Shown piece by piece: positions 41,601-51,976 of a stretch of DNA of 64,000 nt. The stretch comes from Dryas octopetala (lineage: Eukaryota; Streptophyta; Magnoliopsida; Rosales; Rosaceae). The stretch covers positions 24,352,698 to 24,416,697 of the forward strand of contig OY992833.1 of NCBI GenBank assembly GCA_963921425.1, in the 5' to 3' direction. The notes below the pieces were generated by a model. It saw nothing but the letters and a program-made list of their open reading frames with translations. It searched no databases and was not told where the DNA came from. The translations under genes were made by a program, and so were the position numbers. Numbering within the stretch: the stretch's first letter is position 1; every line of letters begins with the position of its first letter.

Positions 41601-44600
41601 ATTGAAATAGAAAACCATTTACACTCTTTTTTATAAGCAAGGAAAGGATACATTATTAAATAGAAAAACATTTATACTTAGTTTCCAATTCTCACCTAAA
41701 GCTATGAGGAAATACCAATCAAATAACAATAAGAACTCAATTCTGTTCAAGAAACCAAATGTTCAGGCGTTTCTCAAAAATAATTTAAAGCCCACATCAT
41801 CAATGATGAAAGCCAAGGCATCATCATGTGAAAAAAGTCAACCGCACAAAAAATAGCTGTGAAATCTAGATGCTAAGGATGCTCCAACTCTCAGACAATA
41901 CTCACCTCCATATCATAAAACCATACCGCTATCCAAATGAGCACCTCACTATGGATAATGCAAAGCAATAAGGTTTGAACTTTACTCCCCATATTAAGAT
42001 CTCTTGACGTATTTTTTTCAGATTAAATGCATATGAAAAAACAAGTGAATTATCGTACCAGTCTCTTATCAAAAATAAAATCATCACAAGTCACCATCAA
42101 TTACTCACAATCAGTAAGAAAAATTACTGCTGCAAACCAAGAAATTGGCTCTCACTACACAGCAAGTTACTTTTGAACACTTGACATAAGGACAGTCTTT
42201 AAATTAAATCAAAAACCAAAAACCATAACAACTTTTTTTTCAGCACACCACGTCTGCATTGGTCTTCATCTCATCTATGCAGCGCACCATCTTAGCCTAC
42301 TCTGTCTTATCTTATCCAAACTGCACTGACACCACTAATTCTAGCTAATGAACAATTTCTTCTTCTGTTTTCCCCAACTCTCGTCCACTTTTCATCCCTT
42401 TTTCTTTTAAGAAAAGCTCATTTCATAAACAAGTTTCTTGAAAACCCAAAACTTTACACCTAATATATAAGAATACCGCTAGGGATCCCAAATTTGTGTA
42501 CCAAATTTTGATCCTAAATGATGTGGCAATGTATCATTGATTCATGTATGGCTCCACTCTAAGGCTCATTCACTTACAACAAGAATACTGGCACATATAC
42601 TGATACATCATTTGGGATCCAAAATTGGCACACAAATTTGGGATCCCTAGCATTATTGATATATAAATCAATTTATGGCCAATATAATATTCCGATCAAA
42701 ATATGAGTTGCACAAAGATAAATTGTGTTTGGAAAAAAAAAAATTAGATGTTCAGTATGTAAAAAGATTGAACAACTAGAGACATTAACAAGAAAAAAAT
42801 TAAGGACAACATGTATTAACCTGCTTTGTTCTTCTAATACCATTTGAAATTGCTCCTGTGCTCTACGAGTCACTTGCTCAATTTTCATCTGCTCATACAA
42901 ATAAATGATAAAAGATTAGTCCAACAAGAGTATAATGCCATGTTACACATATTACGTTAAAAATAATAATGATAGTGGTGATGATACCATTACCTGCAAA
43001 GCATTTGCAGTTTCTAACGTAACAGTAGGACTCACTGCATTACTCCTTTTCACAAACTCTAAAAAGCGTTGACCGCTTTCCATCAAAACCTGAAAATAAA
43101 AAAAGATTCAGCAAGCTCCATGTAAAAGGGATGGTGAACAAAAGAGAGCCGAGAGTAATATAAAGAAAACCGAAATTGCCCCATGCAAGTAACCACTTCA
43201 AGATGAGAGTTCTATGAAGTAGCTTTCACTCCCTCTCTATATCTCTATACTCAAGATTGAACAATCACCGTGACATGGCAGGGAGAAATCGTAGCCGACA
43301 GCCTCCAGTCAACATTCTCTCCAACTGGGGAGTATACAAAACTAGCAGCTAGTGCATTCACCTTCTGCTCACTAGACACACTCTGCCAAAGAAAAGGAAA
43401 GAAAGAATGGATAAGCAACCCAAAACAAGAGCAACACATTAAATTTTTAAGTATAGCAACATTTTGATTCCATGTCAAATCCACTAATATATGAGAAAAT
43501 TGGGGGGGAGGAGACAAGTATCGGAACGAAACCATTTCAAAACCACTTCAATTTTTAAAAATTTACTAAATAAGGAAAAAAAAAATTATATCAAAACAGT
43601 TTCATATCTACACCACATTTTTCCAACACCAACTTCAAACCTATTACTGTAAACATATAATTCTTGACATTTATATGGAAACAAACCTGTGCAAGTGAGC
43701 CTTCAGGCGCAGACAAACCGTAGAATCTCAATGACACATCACAGTAGGTACTCCGATGTTTAAACTTGGTTGACACTTGAAGTTGCTCAAATCTACAACA
43801 CACAATCTCGGTATGATTTATATCAATGATCCTAGCAGCAGCCCGACCGATGGAAACAGTTACCAGAAAACGGATCATATTCTGTATGTCCTTTCCTGAG
43901 TGTGAAGTCAATGCTTCATCTGGCTGGTAACTCAGTAACTTATTGATTGCCTGCCATTCCTCTTTAGTCAGTCTTTCTTCCGGTAATTGTGATCCCTCAG
44001 AAGCATCCACAGCAGCAGAATCTTCAGCACGTGTATGCCTGAGGATTAAAAAAAATAAAAAAGTGAAACAATAGAAAGTGGTGCAGAATTTTAGCAAATG
44101 GAAGTTACATCGTTTAAGCACAGCACATAAACAAGAAGCAATCACAGCACTCGAAAAGATTGCAATGGTGGAGTTTCGACTAACCATCTAAACGAAAACC
44201 AGCTTTTCTTCTTGAATGTCCTCTGTTCAGCTGCTTCCTTGGATTTTACAGATTCTACCTTTGCATGTGCAAGTAACCTAAACGATACATGCACCATATA
44301 CAATTAATACGATGTCAAGTATAGAATATAATTTTATCATTTATATTATTATTGAAAATGCTACAAGAAAAGGGAGAGTTGTCCCTTTCAGCAAAAAAAC
44401 CCAGGTAGTGAATACCCCAAATATGTAGAGATGCTAAAGATATAAATCCAGACTTGAAAGCAGGAGTAAGATTCATAAATCTCGGAATAATTAAAAATAC
44501 GTAAGACAAAATTGTCCTCTCCGCATCAGAACCTTGCTTGACATTCAAGGGTAACTTTGGGATGGAAGACAAAATTAAATAGTTTCCCCAGTTGTATCAA

Positions 44601-47600
44601 TTTGAACCCAAAAACATAATTAAATTCCTTATGGATCCCAAGACTAGATTCCAAGTTTAACCAAACTCAAGTAGTACAAGTGTTCTTCCTTTGAACTTGA
44701 AATAATAACAACTATGAAGCATATGGCCAAGTTTAATACAGAATTTATAATAAAGGAGCAGGTACACATGCATCCGCTTAAAGCTACATTCAATTTTAAC
44801 AAAAATCAATGAAGTTGAAAGGTGGCTAAATCATTTACCTCCATAAAAGAATTACTTTAGAATCCAGATCTTTCTCAATTTCTCTAATTTCTGCATTATC
44901 AACATTTGACAAGTTTTGCAATGAACCAGCGTACAACTGAATGTAACGGCGGCGAAGATGACAAAGATCCCGAATGCGGTCCCATGAGAATCGGTAACTG
45001 GTTCAGGAAAACAGGTGTGAAGTCAGAACCAACTTTTGGAGATTCATAAGGAACATCTCCAATTTGCAATGCACATCCCAAAGCACGTGGTGAAAAGATT
45101 CACCCATTCTTCCAAAAGTAAGCACACTCTTCAACTCAAGTACAATAATTCTGTTTATACCATGACAGAAATATGGATACAATAACATATGCATATATAC
45201 ATACATATATATATTCTCTATCAAGTATTCAGTAACATATATGTTACCACATTTTCTTCTGCTGCAGGCTTGCTTGAGCAGCATAACGCCACCACAAATA
45301 AGGACTCTCTGAAACTGGCATGACAGGTCTCAGATGGGAAACTTCAATATATGTCTTGTATCTTGAAACAACTTCCAATAGTTTTATCCAATCATGATAT
45401 TGTGCCTGAAAAACCAAGTGAAAAATCAATTCTAGCATGATTCTTTTATGGGAATATGAAAAAAAAATTGACAGCTCAAATTATCCCTCTTGGAAAGCTG
45501 AGAAAAGCAATTTAACTAATAATTTTTTATAAAGAAAAATATTTTACTACTATTAAAACAGTACAGGACTAGTGGACCAGTAGTCCACCATGTAAAATAC
45601 AAGCATGAAAACCTAACCAAAAAAAAAAAAAAAAGCCTACCAAGCATTATAAAAAAAAATATATATATTAACTTTAAAAAGTTATTGTTTTCTCAATTGC
45701 AAAACAGGTGAGGGCAGGGATGCAAGGGATAGAAATATAATCAAAACCAAGATAATTTAAGGGAAGAAAAAATTATACACCTCTGTAATTGTTAAAGAAA
45801 CATCACTCAGGACAAGAGAAGCCTTCTCAAACGGCACCTCTGGATCATTTCTTTCTTGATTTCCGATGCGGTGATATTTTAGAACTCCATTTATAGGTGA
45901 CACCAAGTACTTGCGATTTAAAGCCCATACAGACACCATTCCACGGTCATCAGCAGGTTCATTTATACCGTCTTCAAATATCTAGTAACGCATTGATGCA
46001 CAGAAAAGAGTATAGGAGAACTTTTAGGCAGAACAGTAATATTTGGTTAGGCTAGAACACATTACCAAAAGCAGATGCATTTAATAGAAAAAAGTAGACT
46101 AGCTAGTAATACTACAGCATAAGAACAAACCTCAACCCATTCCTTAGGAGTGAGATCTTCCCATCCCTTGTCTACCTTCCAAGGAACACTATCAGAATCA
46201 TGATACACAGCAAGCCTCTCAAGTTGTAATGACTGTCAAAAAGGAAATTATTTGTAGCCCAAAAAGATTAACCAAAATTACATGTACAAGCATAAAATAA
46301 TAAATAAATACAAAAAACAAAAAAAAAAACATCATCAAAAAAATATACCAAAGCATTGTTAAAATTTAGGGATGTTCCATTTAGTGCGATTCGTCTTGGT
46401 TGGTCTGCTGTTTTGTGCTAAGTGTGTGTGTGTTTTAGATTCGTTAGAAACTGAAACCCACAAAGACACCCAAACTTTAACCCTATTTGGATAGATTTTA
46501 TAAAGAAAAGGATGGTTCATCAATCAACCAATTAAAGTGGGGCATGAGAACGTTCTAGAAAAAAGTTATTCTCTACTCCTAAGTATTTTTTATATAAAAA
46601 ATAGGTTCAATTTGCACACATAAATTTCTACAACGATACCAAACCATTTCTTTATTATAGATTTGAATCTCGACAAAAATTTTCTTTTTATTGGTAAACA
46701 TTTTTATCAAAAAGGACCACGTAGGCACAACCCGAGTAGACAAGGTGAAGTGGACCACAAAACAGAGCCAAAACTAGGAGTACAAAGAAGCAAAGCAACC
46801 CAGAAAATTATACAAAGTGGAATTTGCATTTGTGATCCACAGATGAAGCATTATCCAAAAAAAAAAAAACCAGGATCCAAAAACAAAAATGACAAGGCTA
46901 ACCTTCCGCAACTTATCAAGAGCACCACTGATATCAAAAGTTTCATTCCCTTGTTCATCCATTGTAACAGCAGCAAGCTTAGCTAAAGTGGCACCCGAAC
47001 AAAATGGATTTCCTGGATTACTACAAAACAAACAGTTGTTTTTACAAGCATACAGAGAGCATGCTAGTATTAATACAATTCGTCTAAAGAGCAAGAAAGT
47101 AGAAATAAATTGAGAGTAAACAAAATTAATAAAGATATCAGACTTTAAAAGAAACTAAGGCAGCACATTTTTACCAACCTGACTGAATCCTCATATCTTA
47201 TATGTACATTGCTAATTGATATCTTTAGATTTCCGATAATAGTAGCAATAAGGGAACCTAGCCATGAGTTTCCAGGAGGTGGCTGCAAAAGAGTCAGCTG
47301 TCAACTGAACCGCTAAATTCTGTCGCAAACAGTGGGAATGAAATTACACTACCTATTTGACTTAATAAGCAATGAAAATTATACCAATAAAACAAGTGGC
47401 AAACTGACTACATCAAAAGTATGCAAGAGAAAGTTCAAAGAAAGATCAAGAATCCAAAATTTTAATAAAATCAAAAGAAAACACACATAATGATAATAGA
47501 AGGAAAATGCTAAATGTACTGTAAAAATTTAGGTCACAAACTCAGGCATATGTCACATGTATCATAATACCTCACCTTTTTTTTTTATTATAAGAAATAC

Positions 47601-50156
47601 AAATTTTATTAAGAAAACAAACTTAATTCCATACAAGGAAAATGGATGAACAGTCCATAAGACATCTAAACAACAGCCAAACCCCAAATTATATCATACT
47701 ACCTCACCGTTCTGTTATTTTGTATACTAAAACTTTTACAAAATTTAGTTTATAAACTTATGTGGTAGCATATATGGTATGTCACATGCATCAAAGCACC
47801 TCAACCCCATGTACTTGGCAAAAGGCACCAGGCACCAGGCCTAATTATCATTATACCCTGATTAATATGTGGCTCGGATATATATTACAGGCGGCCCTAA
47901 CAACTAATAATGAGATAAGCAACATATAATCGGCCAGGATAAAGCCAAAAAATTATATGGACCAAAACAAGATGTACAGTTAACCGTATTAAAGCGTGAA
48001 ATAAGACCCTGACGTGATCATGAAATAATCCAATAACAAAGGGAAAAAGAAAAATAGAGAATACAATAAGTAGAACTTAAACAATATAGAAACAACTGAT
48101 TCTTTAATTGGCGAAGCATAATATCAGGGCATAAAAGTCAAATACAACTGAGAAAGGTAAAGTTTTAATTTACAAATTCCCTAAATGCATCATGATAGAC
48201 ACAACAAGTATTGAGGAGAGCTGCTACAAAAAGGGTTAAGGATGCATAATAAGTGTAACCAACAATAGATGCCCAAAGAAAAAGTGTAATAGAATTAAGA
48301 ACCATACACTCCCTAGCTTTGACTTTGATATTGCTTCAAGAGTCGCTGACTCTGTTTCCTGCATGCAATATAATAAAAAAAAAAATCTAAATATTTGATC
48401 ATGGAGTAAATCTGAAAAATTCTCCTGTATGCAATGAAAATTATAATTTAAAAGTTAAATTAAAAAATCAAACTTGTATACCATTTTTTCTTTGGTAACC
48501 ATGACCAATTAACATGAACACCATGAGAGGGTTTCAATGTGAATGTATAAGAAAACCCGCTAGGAAGGACATAGGTATGCCATATGCATTTCTTGTATGC
48601 ACCTTTTTTTCATTATTCTTTTATCCAGTAGTTCATCTTAATTACCCACCTGGTTATTTTAACCTTGTATAGGTCAGCCACACTACTGTCAATTCTCAAA
48701 GCTCTTTCAATTCTGATCATCACAATATGTATATTTTTACTTTCCAACTTTTACCAGTTTTTTTGTATGAAAGTTACAATTACATAAATTTCACCTCGAT
48801 CTGTTGAAGTTTAGCTTCAAATAGTTTTTCCCTGTCCTCCTACAAAACACAATTAATAATAGTAATTAATGTGATGATGATGATGGTAGTACAGGGCATA
48901 AGAAAAGACATGCAATAGGAATATAAATTCTTCACACTAGGGAGAATACCTTGAGAGTCCGGCCATCAGTAACAGGATGTGCGAGAATAAATACACGGTC
49001 AATGAGAACAATCACAGGCTCTTTGCCTAAACTTTTCCAAGGAACCTACAATTTATAAGAGGAAAAAGGAGATTAAGGACATCAAATGGCAATTAAGAAC
49101 CAAAACCCAACCACTGAGCAGGTAGAGAAGACAGTTGCTACCTTTAATGTAATGGTACCAATAAAACCAGCTTTTACAGTGACTGGAAGTTTTAGTGAGT
49201 TTAGAGCCTCTGCCTTCAATTTCAAATCTTTGAGAACAACATCACCTGTTAATTAAAGGGAGACTTGAATATAAATTCATAGAAAAAGACCAACCATTAA
49301 TTTGAAACAAAGGGCCATATCTATCAGCAAAACCACTCTATGCCAGTACATGTTGCATATACAGTAAGCAGATTTCTAAAAAGTTCCACAAACATTATTG
49401 CAAGATGTAGTAATCTTAAATGATTAGGTAGGAAGGATGAGAAAACACATAGCGCAAGCACACTAAAGTCATAATACAGACCTTTCCAGACACTGATTCT
49501 TAAAGCTTCAGCTGAGAGTCCATGGACATATTCCCCCAAATATCTTCGAAGCAAATGCAGAACCTACAACAAAAAATTAAAAGTCATGATTTCCATCTAG
49601 TGATACTAGATATGATCAAGCATACATTTTCATTGGTGCTTAAACACAAATTCCTCTTTCATATGGTAAGCATAAGGTTCTTTTAGTCTTAAAAATGCAC
49701 AAACCATTCGGTAGCGGAGTACCAAACTTTTACACTATTAACCATGAAAATTCTCAACATGCGCACTCAATCACGTAAAGGCTTTAAACATTCTAAAGAA
49801 ACTGATAAACCAGCTCTTCACTGTCACACTAAAATCGGCTCTGCGTGTTCAAACTGGCTACGTGACACTGTGCCACATCAACCAATTCACCTAATGAACA
49901 CTGAAATGGTAAAAATACTGAGTTCCTTGAATAATCAACATTCCATAACTTGGGAAACAGCAAAATTCAAAGATGAAATAATAACAATCCGGAAAATCCA
50001 ATAACAAAAGGACTTTTCTCAAATTTCAAGAATCAAACAAGCTAGCCCAACCAAATAGATTCAATAGAGCACCGATATAGTCAAATTCATCGCGAAAACC
50101 ATTCAAATTGGATGGAAAAACAAAAAAACAAAAAGCCTTACGTGTGCTTCAAACAT
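14396..50156 (-). CDS. VPS13-type bridge-like lipid transfer protein (VPS13M1/M2 group), 62 coding exons
   Basis: I joined 62 GT-AG exons into one open frame of 4,154 codons; phases agree at every junction and no stop or frameshift interrupts it. VPS13 proteins are rod-shaped bridges that carry bulk lipid between membranes at contact sites. Order of domains: chorein N-terminus (residues 1-120), extended repeating-groove region, PH domain (843-945), VPS62/DUF946-like repeats (about 2,035-2,400), C2 (about 2,640-2,790), VAB/SHR-BD (about 2,793-3,610), C-terminal helices and a last PH-like domain (3,724-4,103). The start ATG at 50,156 opens a 15-nt exon (MFEAH) that reads on into VLHLLRRYLGEYVHGL, the classical chorein start. 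The plant form with internal PH and C2 domains corresponds to At4g17140 / At1g48090. Exons are listed in the segment entries. The gene spans 35.8 kb because introns hold transposon remains. Confidence 0.95.
17686..22687 (-). other. VPS13 segment 6: VAB / SHR-BD region, exons 48-57
   Basis: Exons: 21698-22687, 21537-21613, 20377-20827, 20167-20253, 19608-19763, 19325-19509, 18523-19050, 18141-18318, 17910-18052, 17686-17812. The VAB/SHR-BD core is marked by IRFFVPYWIINDSSIPLAYR. A 77-nt exon at 21,537-21,613 (starting DPILVLNLYSNDHVSSFW) is needed: exon 48 ends in phase 0, while the next large exon needs two carried bases, and this exon supplies them while matching the family. The VAB repeats bind adaptor proteins in yeast and animals; plant partners cannot be told from sequence. 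Confidence 0.9.
20945..21430. repeat. MITE/LINE-derived patchwork in a VPS13 intron
   Basis: The left part (from ACTCAACCCCCTGATTGC) resembles the ends of the elements at 29,461, 32,673 and 51,565. The GA-rich core (GAGAAGGGAAGAGAGAG) matches the core of the 29,461 element. The part at 21,245-21,310 (AGTCCATAAGACAACTAAAC) is also found at 47,655-47,690, and the part at 21,376-21,420 (GACAAAGATGCCCAAAGAAA) also at 27,217-27,245. Overlapping ORFs rich in Phe, Ser and Gly here are repeat artefacts. Confidence 0.55.
22809..25249 (-). other. VPS13 segment 5: linker and C2 domain, exons 41-47
   Basis: Exons: 25091-25249, 24819-24982, 24535-24715, 24172-24441, 23862-24068, 23500-23554, 22809-22939. 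The C2 domain begins in exon 44 (YYVAIQIHEAKGLPIIDDG), crosses exon 45 (EGTAEWNELFIFEVPWK) and the small exon 46 (APAKLEVEVTNLGAKAGK), and ends in exon 47 (EVVGALSFSVGQGAN). This explains the Arabidopsis label 'calcium-dependent lipid-binding'. The 55-nt exon 46 is recognisable by its splice sites and its fit to the family. Confidence 0.9.
25412..25758 (+). mobile_element. 5'-truncated LINE insertion at the exon 40 splice donor of VPS13
   Basis: An 11-bp target duplication, TAACCTGATTT, flanks the insert at 25,401-25,411 and 25,759-25,769. The plus-strand insert starts with a decayed end of a LINE reverse-transcriptase ORF (WMERRNKIFDGKAEEVGF), continues as 3' UTR, and finishes with a C-run and A-rich tail at 25,726-25,757. 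It lies antisense to VPS13. The right-hand copy of the duplication contains the last bases of exon 40 and its donor, so the donor sequence now exists twice. Confidence 0.8.
27217..27725 (+). repeat. LINE-derived fragments in a VPS13 intron
   Basis: The start (GACAAAGATGCCCAAAGAAA) repeats sequence at 21,376. The part to about 27,725 reads on the plus strand like a LINE 3' UTR ending CTATTAATACAACCATTCTG with A-rich sequence behind it. No intact frame remains. Confidence 0.45.
27865..27891. repeat. Homopolymer palindrome, C12-T-G13
   Basis: Twelve C, one T, then thirteen G in a VPS13 intron. The two runs are complementary and would form a hairpin with almost no loop. Such a structure is hard to replicate and sequence, so the count may be wrong or the join artificial. 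Confidence 0.85.
29461..29898. mobile_element. MITE-like element with CT/GA microsatellite core
   Basis: The ends are imperfect inverted repeats: GCGCTATCTATTTATACCCT at left and CCTGCTATTCATACCCCCAA reading in from the right. Inside lies a (CT)n run (about 29,534-29,621), a short GC-rich part and a GA-rich arm that could fold back on the CT arm. The ends resemble those at 32,673, 20,945 and 51,565, so these form one dispersed family. No clear target duplication was found. The Leu-Ser-rich ORF is just the translated (CT)n. Confidence 0.6.
32673..32965. mobile_element. Probable MITE relic of the CTATTCATACC family
   Basis: The left end GGCAAAACTCTATTCATACC resembles the other family ends, followed by the TTTTACCCTCAACTTTAA-type block they share. 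I could not place the right end with confidence, and the pyrimidine-rich interior has no credible gene. Confidence 0.4.
34230..35167 (+). mobile_element. 5'-truncated LINE with zf-RVT remnant and 10-bp duplication
   Basis: It is flanked by ATTATTAATT at 34,220-34,229 and 35,168-35,177. The plus-strand translation, with frameshifts, shows the end of a plant LINE ORF2: VRLVPARSDTRRWQLKSSG, then the zinc-binding zf-RVT part (AKVNPFEMLQKRRPW, CIMCKK, DGEPTDHIFLHNPVVLKLWP), then KALWGC and MERNRRI, followed by a 3' UTR and A-rich tail. It sits antisense in the intron between exons 29 and 30 of VPS13. No reverse-transcriptase core remains, so it is dead. Confidence 0.85.
39890..40075 (+). mobile_element. 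LINE ORF2 fragment (zf-RVT start) in a VPS13 intron
   Basis: The plus-strand translation reads FPWLSIWKVKVLPKVAVFGW followed by GKLLTVDNFR, the hallmark start of the plant LINE zf-RVT region. Only this fragment is left. Neighbouring DNA at 39,180-39,715 also looks LINE-derived (ends TTTATTGAAAGGATTTTGTT plus an A tail), and the word GATAGGTACCTT occurs on both sides of that A tail. Confidence 0.6.
42471..42658. mobile_element. Fold-back MITE, 188 bp, with 8-bp duplication
   Basis: It is flanked by ATATATAA at 42,463-42,470 and 42,659-42,666. The inverted ends are long: GAATACCGCTAGGGATCCCA on the left against CAATAATGCTAGGGATCCCA from the right, and the match continues as AATTTGTGT-CCAA for more than 45 bp in all. 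It lies in a VPS13 intron and is non-coding. An 8-bp duplication suits hAT; the AT-rich word limits certainty. Confidence 0.8.
43269..50156 (-). other. VPS13 segment 1: chorein and N-terminal groove, exons 1-15
   Basis: Exons: 50142-50156, 49482-49563, 49142-49245, 48950-49045, 48795-48839, 48308-48358, 47179-47282, 46903-47020, 46131-46232, 45781-45981, 45248-45405, 44839-44997, 44185-44277, 43687-44038, 43269-43382. They encode residues 1-598. Exons 1-4 hold the chorein core (LSAEALRISVWKGDVVLKDL, then VPWKSLGKEPVIV). Chorein forms the lipid-entry end that docks on the donor membrane. Exon 10 contains the conserved MVSVWALNRKYLVSPINGVL. Exon 1 is only 15 nt of coding sequence behind a GA-rich leader. 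Confidence 0.93.
47577..47695 (-). mobile_element. Short LINE/retroposon tail with near-perfect 13-bp duplication
   Basis: It is bounded by ATAATACCTCACC (47,564-47,576) and ATACTACCTCACC (47,696-47,708), one mismatch. It begins with a T-run on the plus strand, so the poly-A tail reads on the minus strand, the sense strand of VPS13. It contains AGTCCATAAGACATCTAAAC, also found near 21,265. It landed inside an older repeat whose two halves are visible on either side (CATATGTCACATGTATCA / GTATGTCACATGCATCA). Confidence 0.65.
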
Positions 50157-50500
50157 GGTGGCGAATCGAACCGATGCTAATCAGCCACGATGGGCCGGAG
50201 ATTACAACCTCGACAATGTGCAAACTGGGGGTGATCGGCGACCAAGCAATGCCATTGATTAGAAAAATCAGTAAATCGCAGTGCGAAGTCAGGTCAAATT
50301 AGGATTTCAAAGCTCAAACCCTTTTTGCAGACTTAGCGAGAGAGAGAGAGAGAAGCGGACGGTTTGAAAGGAAATGGCATCAATGAGAAAGAGGAAGAGG
50401 AACAAATAATAAGGACAATTTGTGTAGGAACCAGAAGCTGTAACGAGGCGTTGTGAACTTGTGTGAACGTTTTATAGGTACCCGGGAAATTTATGCAATG
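50157..50500 (-). promoter_or_regulatory. 5' leader and promoter area of VPS13
   Basis: The bases just before the start ATG read GCCACC on the coding strand, a favourable context. A GA tract at 50,338-50,353 (CT-rich in the leader) lies about 180 bp upstream, common in plant 5' UTRs. I see no definite TATA box. Confidence 0.4.
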
Positions 50501-51555
50501 GTACTCCTTCAGGTGCTTGTTTCTCTCTTTGGCCTTCAGGTTTTTTTTCCATCAAATTAGTAAAATTACACATTATAATGTCGCCGCGACGCCCTTCAGG
50601 TGTATTTTGTTACAATGAACTGCTGGCCGGCTAGCCCTTTCTTATTTTGGTTTTATTAATGGAATTTCCAAAGAAAAAAACAAACAAACAAAAAACAATA
50701 TTTCAGACTGAATTTCTGTGCGTTATGAGTCTTATGACTACTAAAAATTGAAACCTATATGTTTCCAATTTTTGGGACAAATATTTTGTTAGATTTTTTT
50801 TAGATTTCTTTTTTGGGTTGATTATCTACAAGTTTCTTTTTGCACGATCCAAAAAAAATATTTATCACCAAACTATAAACTAAACAATATAATGAAACTT
50901 CTTTCAAAAACAAATCTATATAATAAAACAGAACGATTTTTAAATTATCTCTGAATCCGAATGGCTGAAATCGTTTTAGCTTAAATTCAATAGTCGGTTA
51001 TCTATTTTCCAAATTTCATTTCCCGCCTATCAGAATTGGTTTGTCGCCTCTCTCTCCTTAATTAATTTTTTCAAAGTTACTTTTCGTTATTTATTAAACT
51101 GATTACGCTTGCCAAAATATCGATGTTTATACAATATAAATAGCTGTTTCACACTCACAGGAGCGAATGCAAAAAGGATAGTAAACATATAAAAGGAAAT
51201 AATATAAAGTGTGTAGATCTTGGACATTTATAAGCTAGTTTTAAAAAATGAATTAGACCTACGAGGCTTTAACATTATATTTAAATCAATACAAAATATG
51301 AGTTTACGTAGATTGACTCAAAATACAAATTATTGATTGTCAAATTAAACAAATCGATATGATTTTGAAATAAAACACAATTATGCTTAATATTAATTTG
51401 TCAATTTTATGTGAATTTCAGCCAACTAGTTTATCATGGAAGATAATGATGTAATTACTATTTATTGATACATTAGCTAAAGTTATGGAATGAGCCATGA
51501 CTCATGAGTATGAATCGGTCTAACCAATTTGCAGTCAGCCCTTGTCCTTTTCAAA
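50500..51555. other. Intergenic DNA, no gene seen
   Basis: AT-rich. A short direct repeat CCTTCAGGT(G/T) occurs three times within 50,507-50,603. No ORF with a recognisable domain. Confidence 0.4.
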
Positions 51556-51564
51556 TTAAAATAA

Positions 51565-51976
51565 GGCCAATGCTATTCAGACCACCCTAAATTGCTAAGT
51601 TGACCACCCTATTTTAAATTTCCAACTTTACCCTTAAAACAAAAAAATTTCAATTTTGTTCGTTGGGTCATTCGACAGTTATCTACCGAAATATTTATGG
51701 TTATTCGACAGTTATCTGCTGAACATTGGTGGATTATTCGGTGGATAACTACCGAATGGAAATGAAAAAGGCATTCGACAGTTATCTACCGAAATATTTG
51801 CATTTATTCGACACTTATCTGCCGAACATTGGTGGATATTTCGGTAGATGACCACCGAATGGATCTGGGTGATTTTATCATGTTTTTGCAATAAAGGGTA
51901 AAATAGGAAAAAAGATGAAAAAAATTTATTAGGGTGGTCAACTCAGCACAAAAGGGTGGTTTGCATAGCCTCCCTC
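51565..51976. mobile_element. Mutator-like MITE, 412 bp, with 9-bp target duplication
   Basis: TTAAAATAA flanks both sides (51,556-51,564 and 51,977-51,985). The terminal inverted repeats are about 55 bp and moderately matched: GCTATTCAGACCACCCTAAA on the left against GCTATGCAAACCACCCTTTT from the right, followed by a shared AGTTGACCACCCTA. The interior contains four copies of TTCGACA(G/C)TTATCT(A/G)CCGAA and the related ATTCGGT(G/A)GAT. These can pair with each other. No ORF. A 9-bp duplication and long ends point to Mutator-type origin. Confidence 0.85.

Larger units (their letters stand above)
38470..43089 (-). other. VPS13 segment 2: groove and inserted PH domain, exons 16-23
   Basis: Exons: 42994-43089, 42821-42888, 41412-41532, 41115-41336, 40752-40979, 40553-40662, 38961-39057, 38470-38568. 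The last three encode a pleckstrin-homology domain: VATWQSCFLVLAGINLYVLE, then MAGRQVYEVPPTNIGGSPFC, then EFRAEEEKAIWLKGLIQATY with the tryptophan-containing C-terminal helix typical of PH. The junction between exons 21 and 22 falls inside one AGC codon. Internal PH domains are known in the plant VPS13M members and probably help membrane targeting (inference from family). Confidence 0.9.
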
